From Saccharomycopsis crataegensis (lineage: Eukaryota; Ascomycota; Saccharomycetes; Ascoideales; Saccharomycopsidaceae), in NCBI RefSeq assembly GCF_037102585.1, contig NW_027043819.1:620001-684000 (forward strand): DNA of 64,000 nucleotides. Reading direction: 5' to 3'. The translations under genes were made by a program, and so were the position numbers. This document shows, piece after piece, positions 53,468-63,558 of this stretch. Each line of letters opens with the position of its first letter. Within the stretch, counting starts at the first letter, position 1. Below the pieces are notes generated by a model, which was not told the DNA's origin, did no database searches, and saw only the letters and a program-made list of their open reading frames with translations.

Positions 53468-56080
53468 TTAAAATATAGGTATTTGATTTTGACCACTGTG
53501 GTTGGCAATAGGCTGAGGAATAGATTCTCTTAGGGTACTATTGGAGATCAGATCATAATTATGCTGGTCATTGGAGGTCGATGGTAATAATCTTTGATCT
53601 TCTCCAGACTCCGGATCTTGTTCATCATCCGCCACATTCTGGCTTTTGCTGCTTTTAACAATAGCTAACAAACAACATGGTAATAAAAGGAATATGAAGA
53701 TAATACCCGACACGAACCCAACCCCGTAAGCGGCAAGTGGTAAATGAAATTTCAACTTTTTTCCAGGACTCAACCAATCTGGTAAAATTGCCTTGTCAAT
53801 CACAAAAATGCATGATTGGTTACTTAATGTGGAACAACCAGTTTTCAAGATTCTAACTTCTAAGTCAGCACCCTCAACAATTTGCAAGTAATTGGATCTA
53901 TCATTGAACGGTCTGCAAGCCAAGTGAACACTGTCCAACAATGTTGGGATCTTAGAACCGCAGTCGAATAAGTTATCATGATCAATATCATTTTCACCAT
54001 GGGAGACGTGATTTGGAACAATGTGCAACTTCAAAAAAGTTTCAAGGATTGATAACGGCGTAAACTTCGTGAAGTTAGCGGCAGTTAAGGCCATTGTACT
54101 GGGAAGAATAACAGAGTAATTTGGGCTGTTCAAAACGTGTGATAAATTGGTGAAATCCATTAGCTCAAGGAACAAATTATTGTCTGGGGAAGCAGTTTTG
54201 ATTAGATCAGTCAAAGTTATCTGAACATGTGGAGGAATAACAACACCATTAATTGGTTGCACAACCCCTTTGTCAAATATGATATCACGGTTTCTTTCAA
54301 CATTGATTTCCCTACCATTCACTAACAACTTGTTGAAATTTTCATGGTCATCGCTTTTCACAGGTTTAATTTCAACCAACTCATTATTAAGATTAGTAGT
54401 GATAATATCTTCATCAAAATCGCTATAAACCAATCCATTAACAATCCCATTTTGCAAAATAGATAATAATGCAGTGCTATTCTTCTTCAAGTAATCAAGA
54501 GTTAAATCTAATCTTGACCAGCTGCTGAAACAAGGTAAGAAAACAGTATAACCTTTTTTATTGTTTGCCAAATCCAATAGATTGAAAGCATTTAAATACT
54601 TCATGGAAGTAGTACAGCGACTTAACGAACCAACAGCACTCTCTAAACTCAGAGGCAAGAAAAACTCCTTATCAATGTGATAAATATCAGTGTTAGCAAT
54701 AGAGATTTTTTCTGATGGATTTAACACTTTCACTTCATTGTTCAAAGATAATGACCCTGTGTTTGCGTTGTGATTGATTTTGATTTTTTGACAATTATTA
54801 CCGATTCTCTTGTTTCTACACACTTTGCTGTCGTAAAGTCCAGAGCTTGAAACATCAATCTTTCCGTCAATAAAATGATAAAGCAATTGATCCTTATGAG
54901 TTGAACTTTGAGCTTTAATAGATTTTTTGTCAAGGACGATCAAGTCTCGTTTTCCAAAAGAACTACCCTCATTATCATCATCCTCTTCTTCGAAGAGGAA
55001 CAAGGTTTGCGAAATACTGTTATCATCAATTAAATAGGACAAGCTTCTGAAATCAAGCTCATCGACAAAATCATCACTATTCAAACCGTATAAATATTTT
55101 CTTGGAGTAAACTCAACAGGCGATGGATCGAATTCTCCAACAATGTGAATGATCCCATCATCAGATAGAACATTTGAATATTTGGCTTTCTTACCATCAA
55201 TAATAACTATATTACCATCATGAAGGTTTTGGAACTCAACATCATCTTCATTAAAATCTTTATAAACACCAGCAACTTGCCCGCCAACATATCCATGAAA
55301 GATATTCCTATTAACAAGGAGGCTTCTATCGGCAGAGCCGTGAGTGGACAGCAAATAGTTCAATTCTATATCATTGATTTCAATATTCTCATCTAATGGT
55401 AATAACAATGTGGTTCCTGAAATCAGTTTGTCTGCACTACAGTAATCCACAGCCATTAGTTTACTAAAAATATCGAAACTCCCATTATAGTTACTGGATA
55501 AAGTATCAACAAACTCGCAAGTAGACGCACTTACTGGTAAAATTTGATTGATACCATGAACCACAGAATCTTGCGAGTAGGCAATTAAATTAGGCTCTAC
55601 CACTTCTACCCCATCAATGGTGAACATATTCTCATTATCATCATAATCATTTTGCAAAACTTCCACGGTTATTGGGGTGAAAACATTATTGACTGGTTCC
55701 TTAGTGGTCTCAAAGATTTGAAGTCCCTCGATATCAGAAGACAAGAAGGAATTGTTAATAATATATTGATGGATGTTATCCTGAATTACCAGCAAGTCAT
55801 CTTCAAAATTGGAGTAAGCAAAAGCAGAATTAACAGGAGCAATAAGTGTGAAGTTTTTGCGAATATTCAAGGTCGGTATTAGCCCACTTCGTTGTAGAAC
55901 TCTCAAAAACACGCTAAATTCCACATTCTTTGACAATATGTCTATAACAGTTAGACTGTCGCCATCGTTGACTGCTAACAGCAGCAGCAGTGCGGGCGCA
56001 GCCACAGAAGCAACACTAGCATGGACACTAGCGGCAACAATGAGGGAGTTGAGTAGAAAAACTAAGCAACTGGGTGACAT
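53468..56080 (-). CDS. FAS1-domain type I membrane glycoprotein (YLR001C-like)
   Basis: The 870-aa protein starts with a signal peptide (MSPSCLVFLLNSLIVAA...) and has several fasciclin/FAS1 repeats; the first is clear at about 40-165 (VIDILSKNVEFSVFLRVLQR, NFTLIAPVNSAF). A single membrane segment near residues 780-805 (GVGFVSGIIFIFLLLPCCLL) leaves a roughly 70-residue cytosolic tail with EDQRLLP, a possible acidic-dileucine sorting signal. Length and layout match S. cerevisiae YLR001C (861 aa), reported at the vacuole and of unknown function. Many NxS/T sites suggest heavy N-glycosylation. FAS1 domains usually mediate adhesion; that role is inference. Confidence 0.85.
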   Translation of the reverse strand: MSPSCLVFLLNSLIVAASVHASVASVAAPALLLLLAVNDGDSLTVIDILSKNVEFSVFLRVLQRSGLIPTLNIRKNFTLIAPVNSAFAYSNFEDDLLVIQDNIHQYIINNSFLSSDIEGLQIFETTKEPVNNVFTPITVEVLQNDYDDNENMFTIDGVEVVEPNLIAYSQDSVVHGINQILPVSASTCEFVDTLSSNYNGSFDIFSKLMAVDYCSADKLISGTTLLLPLDENIEINDIELNYLLSTHGSADRSLLVNRNIFHGYVGGQVAGVYKDFNEDDVEFQNLHDGNIVIIDGKKAKYSNVLSDDGIIHIVGEFDPSPVEFTPRKYLYGLNSDDFVDELDFRSLSYLIDDNSISQTLFLFEEEDDDNEGSSFGKRDLIVLDKKSIKAQSSTHKDQLLYHFIDGKIDVSSSGLYDSKVCRNKRIGNNCQKIKINHNANTGSLSLNNEVKVLNPSEKISIANTDIYHIDKEFFLPLSLESAVGSLSRCTTSMKYLNAFNLLDLANNKKGYTVFLPCFSSWSRLDLTLDYLKKNSTALLSILQNGIVNGLVYSDFDEDIITTNLNNELVEIKPVKSDDHENFNKLLVNGREINVERNRDIIFDKGVVQPINGVVIPPHVQITLTDLIKTASPDNNLFLELMDFTNLSHVLNSPNYSVILPSTMALTAANFTKFTPLSILETFLKLHIVPNHVSHGENDIDHDNLFDCGSKIPTLLDSVHLACRPFNDRSNYLQIVEGADLEVRILKTGCSTLSNQSCIFVIDKAILPDWLSPGKKLKFHLPLAAYGVGFVSGIIFIFLLLPCCLLAIVKSSKSQNVADDEQDPESGEDQRLLPSTSNDQHNYDLISNSTLRESIPQPIANHSGQNQIPIF

Positions 56081-56526
56081 TGAATGTTACTTGGTTATTC
56101 TGCACAATTTTTTTTTTGTGTTACTCGAAAGTAGAAGATGGAAAATAAACATTTTATTAGAAAGGAACGTTTGTTTCCCTTTCGTTGGGTACTCACCCTC
56201 ATCGCCCACACGTGATGTGACCATGAATCGGTCAGTTCGCCGAGCTAACACAATAGGAATCCACTAATAAGGCAAGGCAATCCCCAAAAACATTAGAGTA
56301 TGTGATTGTTACCAAACAAAGCGAAGAATCGTTATTGTTAAAGATTATTTGTTCAGATTCGTCATTTGGGTGTGCGGAAACGTCAAAATTGCAGTGCCTG
56401 GAGCACAAAATGCACATTTTTTTTTTTTGCTCTGATTTTTTTTTTTTGCCTTAAACAACTGCAATTGATCAAGTATTTATTACTTGAATAGTTGTAGTTA
56501 CTTAATTCTAGAAACACATAGCAATA
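56081..56526. promoter_or_regulatory. Divergent promoter, FAS1 protein / RRM protein, with a Cbf1-type site
   Basis: 446 bp. CACGTG at 56209-56214 reads ATCACGTG on the minus strand, the Cbf1 consensus RTCACGTG. T-runs at 56418-56428 and 56438-56448. No other named site. Confidence 0.55.
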
Positions 56527-57141
56527 ATGTCCGAAGAACAGCAACATATAATCCCAGATAATGTTTCAGAGAGCGGCTTGTCTGTCCATGCCCCTGCCCC
56601 TGCTGCCGGTTCGTTGAACTCATTTTCTGCCGCCGCCGCCACTACCACCTTATCCACCGAAGATCAAGAATTGGAGCGTATGAAGTCGCAAATAGAAGCA
56701 ATGGAAAAAGAGTCTGCCAAATTGGTCGAAATGCAAAGTCAATTGGAGAAAAACTCGCTAGTGTCACAGGAAGATAAGGCTGACATTGATGCCCGCAGTG
56801 TGTACGTTGGGAATGTCGATTATGGTGCCACTCCCGAAGAATTGAAGCAACATTTCCAAGCTTCCGGCGCCAGTCCAATCAATCGTGTGACAATTTTGTT
56901 GGACAAGATCTCCGGTCATCCTAAAGGGTTTGCTTATATCGAGTTCTCCGACCCTACCTTGGTCAATGAAGGTTTGAAGTTGAATGAAAGCATCTTTAGA
57001 AGTAGACAGTTGAAAGTGACCAGAAAGCGTACTAATATTCCAGGTCTTAACCGTGGAAGAGGGCGTGGTAGAGGTAGAGGTTTCAGAGGCAGAGGTTTCA
57101 GAGGGGGTTACAGAGGTAGAGGAGGATTCAATCCTTATTAG
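56527..57141 (+). CDS. Pab2/PABPN1-like RRM protein (SGN1-like)
   Basis: The 204-aa protein has a Ser/Ala-rich start, a coiled coil (about 42-80, LERMKSQIEAMEKESAKLVE), one RRM (about 91-168) and an Arg/Gly-rich tail (RGRGRGRGRGFRGRG..., from about 177). RNP2 is VYVGNVDY and RNP1 is KGFAYIEF. The order coiled coil, RRM, RGG tail is that of nuclear poly(A)-binding protein (human PABPN1, S. pombe Pab2); S. cerevisiae Sgn1 is the nearest yeast relative. In S. pombe Pab2 works with Red1 in RNA surveillance; a Red1-like gene lies in this window. The RGG tail is a typical target for arginine methylation. Confidence 0.9.
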   Translation: MSEEQQHIIPDNVSESGLSVHAPAPAAGSLNSFSAAAATTTLSTEDQELERMKSQIEAMEKESAKLVEMQSQLEKNSLVSQEDKADIDARSVYVGNVDYGATPEELKQHFQASGASPINRVTILLDKISGHPKGFAYIEFSDPTLVNEGLKLNESIFRSRQLKVTRKRTNIPGLNRGRGRGRGRGFRGRGFRGGYRGRGGFNPY

Positions 57142-57793
57142 TTGAAGGTCTGCTGTATTTTTAAACAACACGAACTTTCAAACCGTTTCTTCGGTATGCT
57201 GGGTATCTGATATTGGAGCATTTTCTAATTTGGGGAAGATTTCGAAAGTGGCTTACTTGTCCCTGACAACATATGTCGCGCTTTTCTTTCTTCTGTGAAA
57301 CTTTGTTGGCACATTTGCTGTGGGGTTAAATTTTCTCTTTTGGTTCTGCTTCTCTGCTGACCATATATTTTTTTTTTATCAACTCTTTTTCTTTATTACA
57401 AGGAATCAAAACTATATAAGAAAACAAAAATAAAATAATAAAAAAAAAAAAAGAATGCCAAAAAGAATGCTAAAAAGAATGCTAAAAAGAATGCTAAAAA
57501 GAATATTAAAAAGAAAATTCAAAGACCACGAAAATCAAATATTAAACAGCAAGCAATAGCTAAGAAAAGCTCTTCTTAAAATAAAGAATAAGAATTGTAC
57601 AATAGTAAATGAGTGTGATTTAGTTTGAAATTGATTAATCAACTGAAATCTCGCATAACCGTTTTAGGCAAAAAAAAATCAATTTTTTTTTTTTGATTTT
57701 TGCTTTTGTTCATCAAGTCATGCATTTCATTTTTTGAATAGAAAATTCTTACATGTATTATCATCCATTAACAAACAATATTTATTTGAATTT
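57142..57793. other. Convergent 3' region with a 12-bp repeat
   Basis: No conventional gene. It holds an A-run and the 12-bp repeat/micro-ORF at 57455-57559 and a T-run near 57679. Confidence 0.5.
57455..57559 (+). repeat. AAAAAGAATGCT tandem repeat forming a 34-codon ORF
   Basis: A 12-bp unit is repeated about four to five times from 57457. From ATG 57455 it encodes MPKRMLKRMLKRMLKRILKR and a short non-repeat end, stopping at 57559. The unit length keeps the frame. It is probably a simple-sequence expansion in a 3' untranslated region; translation is unproven. Confidence 0.7.
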
Positions 57794-59812
57794 CTAACCA
57801 CGGCTTAAAACTGCATCCTGTAATTGAGCCAAAGAGTCATTATAAAACTTGTTCTCCAACTCAGTGAGCACCAACTTAGCACCCTCACTTTCCTTTTCTT
57901 GGCTGAATAACAACTTCTTGATTTCATTCTTTCTTTTAATCGGTTTTGTTATTTTGTTGAACCATTTTCTATCCCCATTACCACAAATCATGGTTATCGC
58001 TTCACCATAGTTATACGCTCTTGCACATCTCCCAATTCTATGAACGTAATCCGTGGAAGAAATAGGAAGATCATAATTTATGACCTTCTCAACATTAGTT
58101 AAATCTAAACCACGAGAAACCAAATCAGTTACCACCAAGATGTTGATCTTATCAGAGGTAAATCTATTGAGGATTTTCTTTTTGTTGTTACCACTGACGG
58201 TGGAGTTCAAATAATGAATCTCTATTTCTTGAGGAAGCTCTTGGGAATAAAAGCGCTGATAGTTTGTGTATAATAAGTTGAGCAATTTTGTTAACCTAAG
58301 TGACGATTCATTAGATTTGGTGAACACCAAAATGTTTTTAAAAGAGTGATTCTCAATAAGAGACTTGAGAAGAAGCAACGGTTTAAACGATTCAAATTCT
58401 TTATTGACAAAGATCTCAAATTCTTGCAAGTTCTCTGGAACTTTATAAAATGATGAATCCAAGCCGGTGTTTGCATCGTTATTAGCAAATTTATCATCAT
58501 CAACGACCAAAAGCTTTGGCTTGTAGAAATTGAAAGATGATAGCTTATTAACGTCATTATGCAAAGTAGCAGAAAACAACAACTTTTGGATACTGTAGTT
58601 GAATACTTCATTATGTGCCACTGGCAATTTATCTGATTCAATCTTTTTGTTGACGATATTTATCCAGTTTTGAAATGATTGGTTCAACAATCTATCAACT
58701 TCATCAATTACTAAAAATTGTAAATATCTTAAATTCAACTTGTACCCGGTCAGCTGTGTTTCATAATCATCGTTCTTATCGTTATAAGTCAAATAATCTA
58801 CCAATCTACCTGGGGTGCTAATCAATATATCTGGCTTGAAATTTTGGAATTTCTCCATCTCTTTTTTGATAGACAAGTTACTATTGGAGGCAATTACATT
58901 CAACCCCAAATTTTTTGTCAAAGAATTCACGGTTGCAAGGACCTGGTTCACTAAAGGTCTAGTTGGGACTAATATAATACACGAAAGTTTTGGCACAATT
59001 CTGTTGGAAAGTGACATAAGGATTGGAATGAGGTACGCCAAAGTTTTACCCGAACCTGTGGCAGCATTGACTAATAAATCCCCATTATTATTATTTGGAC
59101 TGTTAATCGGAGAGGTGAAACATTTATTTTTTGAAACGAGTTCGTTGAACACTGCTAGTTGAACAGAAAATGCGCTTTCAAAATTGTTAGACTTGAGGTT
59201 AGATACCAATTGCTGATATTTATTAGGTGACAGCCCAAATATTTCATTAAATAAGGTATCAAATGGTTTGGTGGTGGTTGAGGCATAATAAACAGGTTTG
59301 GCAATGTAATCTAAATTCCCGCCATTAACGTTTGACGAAAGATACACTCTCTTATCCTTAGGAAGTTCTGGCTGAGGAATTGGCACCAATTCAGCAGGTT
59401 CCACAGCTCTAGAACCATCATCAGACATCTCTTCTTGATCTTGGTCTATGTCAACAAGCTTTTTCAGTATATCTAATGAGGCCTTCAATCTTTTGAAAAT
59501 CGAAGAGTGCTTCGTCTGATTTGAATCGTCAACTTCGTTTGGCATATTCTCAGACTCAGATTCAGAGTCTTCTGATTTATTACTAGAAACACTTTCATCT
59601 TCAGACTCTGATTCACTATCTTTCTCCTCTTTATCAGATGGCTGTGAGGTCTCATCATCATTATTATCACTATCTTCCTGCTCAACCTCCAAAGGTTTCT
59701 CTATTTGCTCACCACCATCGCTGTCGCTGTCGCTGCCACTTTCACTTTCACTCTCACTGCTCTCATAACTTCTCTTTCTACTAGACTCTGGTACATATCT
59801 TGAAGCAAACAT
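57794..59812 (-). CDS. DBP6: Dbp6, DEAD-box helicase of 60S ribosome assembly
   Basis: The 672-aa nucleolar helicase has a long Ser/Glu/Asp-rich N-terminus (about 1-135) and a DEAD-box core. Motifs: AATGSGKT (near 252), PTRPLVN, TPGRLVDY, VIDEVDRLLNQSF (near 372; DEVD instead of DEAD), SATL (near 417), TDLVSRGLDL and YVHRIGRCARA (near 588). The LxxLRxLQFLVIDE region and the tail KPIKRKNEIKKLLFSQE are typical of Dbp6 (S. cerevisiae 629 aa). It acts early in large-subunit assembly with Rsa3, Npa1/2. It is divergent from RSM19 by 201 bp, as YNR038W is from YNR037C. Confidence 0.94.
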   Translation of the reverse strand: MFASRYVPESSRKRSYESSESESESGSDSDSDGGEQIEKPLEVEQEDSDNNDDETSQPSDKEEKDSESESEDESVSSNKSEDSESESENMPNEVDDSNQTKHSSIFKRLKASLDILKKLVDIDQDQEEMSDDGSRAVEPAELVPIPQPELPKDKRVYLSSNVNGGNLDYIAKPVYYASTTTKPFDTLFNEIFGLSPNKYQQLVSNLKSNNFESAFSVQLAVFNELVSKNKCFTSPINSPNNNNGDLLVNAATGSGKTLAYLIPILMSLSNRIVPKLSCIILVPTRPLVNQVLATVNSLTKNLGLNVIASNSNLSIKKEMEKFQNFKPDILISTPGRLVDYLTYNDKNDDYETQLTGYKLNLRYLQFLVIDEVDRLLNQSFQNWINIVNKKIESDKLPVAHNEVFNYSIQKLLFSATLHNDVNKLSSFNFYKPKLLVVDDDKFANNDANTGLDSSFYKVPENLQEFEIFVNKEFESFKPLLLLKSLIENHSFKNILVFTKSNESSLRLTKLLNLLYTNYQRFYSQELPQEIEIHYLNSTVSGNNKKKILNRFTSDKINILVVTDLVSRGLDLTNVEKVINYDLPISSTDYVHRIGRCARAYNYGEAITMICGNGDRKWFNKITKPIKRKNEIKKLLFSQEKESEGAKLVLTELENKFYNDSLAQLQDAVLSRG

Positions 59813-60013
59813 AGTATCAGCACCTCCTTCTTTACCTGTTTTTCTGTTTCATCTCCATCAACGGCTCATCGCAGTCAGAAAATTTTTTTGGAGGGATTCG
59901 AGATTTTGGTTAGCGGCACTGCCGGCCTGGCACAGAGTGAAAAAAAAAAGTCCAAAATAATTTTGGTCGAAGGATAGAGAAGTAGAGATATAGAAGAAAG
60001 CGACAAAGAAAAG
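59813..60013. promoter_or_regulatory. DBP6-RSM19 bidirectional promoter with PAC and RRPE motifs
   Basis: GCTCATCGCA at 59864-59873 is the PAC motif (TGCGATGAGC on the minus strand). GAAAATTTTTTT starting at 59878 matches the RRPE. The two are five bases apart and 52-75 bp upstream of the DBP6 start, the usual layout for ribosome-biogenesis genes. Confidence 0.85.
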
Positions 60014-60286
60014 ATGAAAGGAAGTGTGGTAAATCTCGCAAGATCAGCCTGGAAAGGTCCCCACATCGTGCCTTTGCCAATCTCCAAGGCTCTCAAGGAA
60101 AAAGTGCCTATCAGAACCAATGCCAGATCTTGCACCATCTTGCCACAGTTTGTCGGTATATTATTCCAAGTTCATAATGGTAAAGAATACGTTAGTTTCA
60201 AAGTGACAGAAGATATGGTTGGTTTTAAGTTGGGGGAATTTGCTCCAACTAGAAAGAGATTCAAGTTCTCTGGCAGTGGTAACTGA
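60014..60286 (+). CDS. RSM19: Mitochondrial ribosomal protein uS19m (Rsm19)
   Basis: A complete 90-aa S19 family protein of the mitochondrial small ribosomal subunit (S. cerevisiae Rsm19 is 91 aa). Family motifs are [43 protein letters not shown] and the end [14 protein letters not shown]. No long presequence is visible, as in other S19m proteins. The start at 60014 is fixed by homologue length. Confidence 0.96.
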   Translation: MKGSVVNLARSAWKGPHIVPLPISKALKEKVPIRTNARSCTILPQFVGILFQVHNGKEYVSFKVTEDMVGFKLGEFAPTRKRFKFSGSGN

Positions 60287-60807
60287 TTCTGTTGCATGTT
60301 TTTTTTTTTTTTGATTTGACTTTTTTGCTTTACTTTCCAACTGCACCCCAAAATAAATCATATGGCAATATTCGTATGAATGAATATCTTGGCTCTCAAA
60401 ATGTGTCTCGAGATATGCCATAAACCATAGAAAGTCGGCTCCGATCTCTTTGTTTAGGGATTGCGTTTCTACTCTCTCCGTTCTGTATATATAGACATAA
60501 AAGTTAAAGGTTTAATCACCCACCCACAGCACTTTTATATACTCCAATAATCTTGCACCCTAATATAACGTTTTTTTTTTCTATCTGTTTCTTATTATAT
60601 TCTCTCTGATTCTAAAACCGTATAATAGACACCGCTTTTATGCCTCAAAGAGCGGTTATTGCCCCGAAAGGGTAGGGACCCTGATGGCGGTTGTGTGCCC
60701 GTAGGTGGGGGCTGTTGCAGATAAGATGGAAGGATATTGCTTCTTTCGATAATTTTTTTTCTGTTAACCTTCGCCCCTTCTCGCTTATCCTCAGACACCG
60801 AGACATA
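60287..60807. promoter_or_regulatory. NHA1 upstream region
   Basis: 521 bp without a gene. At about 60629-60720 there is an unusually GC-rich block with an inverted repeat ACCGCT...AGCGGT (about 60629-60655), CCCCGAAAGGG and AGGGACCCT. Just upstream are a TATATATAGA element near 60487 and a T-run at 60571. Confidence 0.5.
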
Positions 60808-63558
60808 ATGGTTTGGGAGCATCTAAATGTAAGTATGGAGATGCTTCTGAGGAAACAATAGTGACCTACGGGAAAGCGATGGAAACGAGTGTCTTATTCT
60901 CTGGATCCAGCTGCGTCAATTCTGTTGGGCCCGGCTTTGTGTTTAGATCACTTTCTGCCCCATTAAGGATCGGATACTAACTCTTAGTAGATTGACAAGG
61001 CCCATATTGCATATGCTGTAATTGGTGTCTTCACTGTTGTGTTCTCTTTGATATCTCTTATTGTCAAGGAGAAGCTCTACATTGGTGAAGCAACAGTTGC
61101 TACCATTTATGGGTTGATTGTCGGACCCCATTGCCTAGACTGGTTTGCCCCAACAACATGGGGAAATAGTGATTATATCACCTTAGAACTTTCTCGAATA
61201 ACGTTGGTTGTACTGATCTTTGCGGTTGCGGTTGAATTGCCAAAGAAATATATGTTGAGACACTGGTTATCTGTTTTCATATTATTGGTACCAGTGATGA
61301 CCGCTGGCTGGTTGATTGTTGGTGCCTTTATTTATCTATTGATTCCTAACTTGAATTTCTCAGACTCTCTTATTATATCTGCATGTATTACAGCCACAGA
61401 TCCTGTTTTGGCTGCGGCAGTTGTTGGTAAAGGGAAGTTTGCCCAAAGGGTTCCAGGTCACTTGAGAAATATCTTGTCTGCTGAATCGGGGTGTAATGAT
61501 GGTATGGCTTTCCCTTTCATTTATTTAGGTCTTAATTTAGTGATTCATCATGGCCATGCTGGTGAAATCATCAAGGATTGGATCTGTGTTTCTATTTTGT
61601 ACGAATGTGTATTTGGTTGCATTTTGGGGGTGATTATTGGATATTGTGGCAGGCACGCAATTAAGTTTGCCGAGGCACATAACTTGATTGACAGAGAGTC
61701 ATTTTTGGCATTCTATATTGTCCTTGCCTTAATGTGTGCTGGGTTTGGCTCAATGTTGGGTGTCGACGATTTATTAGTATCATTTGCGGCCGGTGCGACT
61801 TTTGCCTGGGACGGATGGTTTGCCAAAAAGACTGAAGAAACCCATGTTTCTACAGTAATTGATTTGTTATTAAATATGTCATATTTTGTTTATTTCGGTG
61901 CCATCATCCCGTGGGAACAATTTAATAATCCTAGTATTGGCACAGACGTATGGAGATTGATTGTTTTGGCAATTGTCGTTTTATTTTTGCGTCGTATTCC
62001 AGCAGTTTTGGCACTAAAACCTTTCATCCCCGATATCAAGACTTGGAGAGAAGCGTTGTTTTGTGGCCATTTTGGTCCGATTGGTGTTGGTGCAGTGTTC
62101 GCAGCGATCTTGGCCAGAGGTGAGTTGGAATCCGTGGACACAGACAGTAAAACTCCATTAAAAGAATTGCCTTTACCTGGCTCACCAAATTATCAGTTAA
62201 TTGCCTGTATTTGGCCGATTGTCTGTTTCTTGATCATTTCTTCCATTATTGTTCATGGTTCATCTGTGGCGGTTTTTACTTTGGGCCGTCATCTCAACAG
62301 TATGGCAATTTCGATGTCTTACACTGCCACCAATACTGCCAATACCACTGGTACTACATGGCTTAATAGGTTGCCTAAATTGGATACCAATGGCAGATCA
62401 TTTTCTTTGCAAAGAGTTGACACTAAAGCTATCAAACGCAAGTCGAAAAAGAAGAAGAAGAAGAACAATAATGATAAAGATGATGATAATATCGTTGCCC
62501 ATGAACAAATATTACCAGCTAATACTATTGAAACAAGCGGTATAAAGTACAGACCTGCTGGCGGGATGGATAAGAAAAAGAGAAGAAAGAGAAGGCAAAA
62601 TAGATTATCGAAACTGCAATCACGCCAAGATTATCTCGAGAAGCGTAGACCTGCAGCAGAACAATTCTATTTATCCAAAGACAAGACTACCGAAAATAAT
62701 GGCGAAACCGATAACGAAAAGAACCAAATGTTGGAAGCGGCTGCTGCTGTTGAAAATAAGACTCAACTTGATACCAGTTCTGGAGATGAAGCCACTGATG
62801 AAAAATTGGAAAGCTCATCTTCCGAAAAACATCAGAAACTTATGGCTTATGGTGAAGGCAACAAGATCATTGTTGAAGCCAAAAATGGAGAAGTGATCGA
62901 TACCATTAATCTTGAAAAGAAATCTCACGCCAGTGATAATGATGAGGACAGTGATAAGTCTTTTGATTCAGATGAAGAAAAAACAAGATCAAAGAGACGT
63001 CCTCTTTCCAGAGTTGCTTCTGCTATCAGTAACAAAAGTGGCTCTCCGCTGTCACTCACCAGGATCAGCTCGGCTAAGCAGATGAAAAACCTCGTACACA
63101 CTTTATCTGGCCGGAAGAAGGCTTATGCATATAAAGTGGATAACTATTTGGTGATTGAAAACGAGGATGGCGAGGTTGTTAGACGATATGAAATTCATCA
63201 ACATGATAAGGATGACGATGGTGCTAGTATTGACCTTAAACCTGCCTCAGGATCCCTTATGGGAAAGACCTTGAGTGCTGTAGGATTGAAGAAATTGACT
63301 TCCGATGGGCCTGTTGAGGGCGAAAACTCTAATAAGAAGGTTAATTCTGCAACATATAAGACCGAAAATGATGGTGAAGAGGAGGCTGATACCGAAGCAG
63401 ATGATGGTGATGACGATGACGATGACGCCACTAGCTCTGAAGAAGAACTGGACGAATCAGAACCCGACGAAGAAACTGAAGTTGAAAAGAGAAGAAGATT
63501 GGCTGCCCTCAGTAAGAGCCCTTTGCCAAGGGATGAGAATGATGAAGAAGAAAGCTAA
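60808..63558 (+). CDS. NHA1: Nha1/Cnh1 Na+(K+)/H+ antiporter (two exons)
   Basis: Exon 1 is 60808-60828 (MVWEHLN), exon 2 is 60991-63558 (starting IDKAHIAYAV); the product is 862 aa. The joined start aligns with S. cerevisiae MAIWEQLEVSKAHVAYA, which fixes the splice. It exports Na+ and K+ across the plasma membrane in exchange for protons. About 12 membrane segments fill residues 12-430, with ATDPVLAAAVVGKGKFAQRV, SAESGCNDGMAFPF and the ion-binding Asp pair in GVDDLLVSFAAG. The long hydrophilic tail keeps known conserved blocks: WLNRLPKLD-NGRSFSLQR right after the last helix, RPAGGMDKKKRRKRR, a second block GNKIIVEAKNGEVID, YKVDNYLVIENEDGEVV-RYEI, and a very acidic end. The tail is a site of regulation in the family. 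Confidence 0.96.
60829..60990 (+). other. NHA1 intron (162 nt) with a tandem TAGTAG acceptor
   Basis: Starts GTAAGT, branch site TACTAAC at 60975-60981, then CTCTTAGTAG. Using the second AG (60989-60990) gives the conserved reading; using the first (60986-60987) would put TAG in frame as the next codon. Confidence 0.93.
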
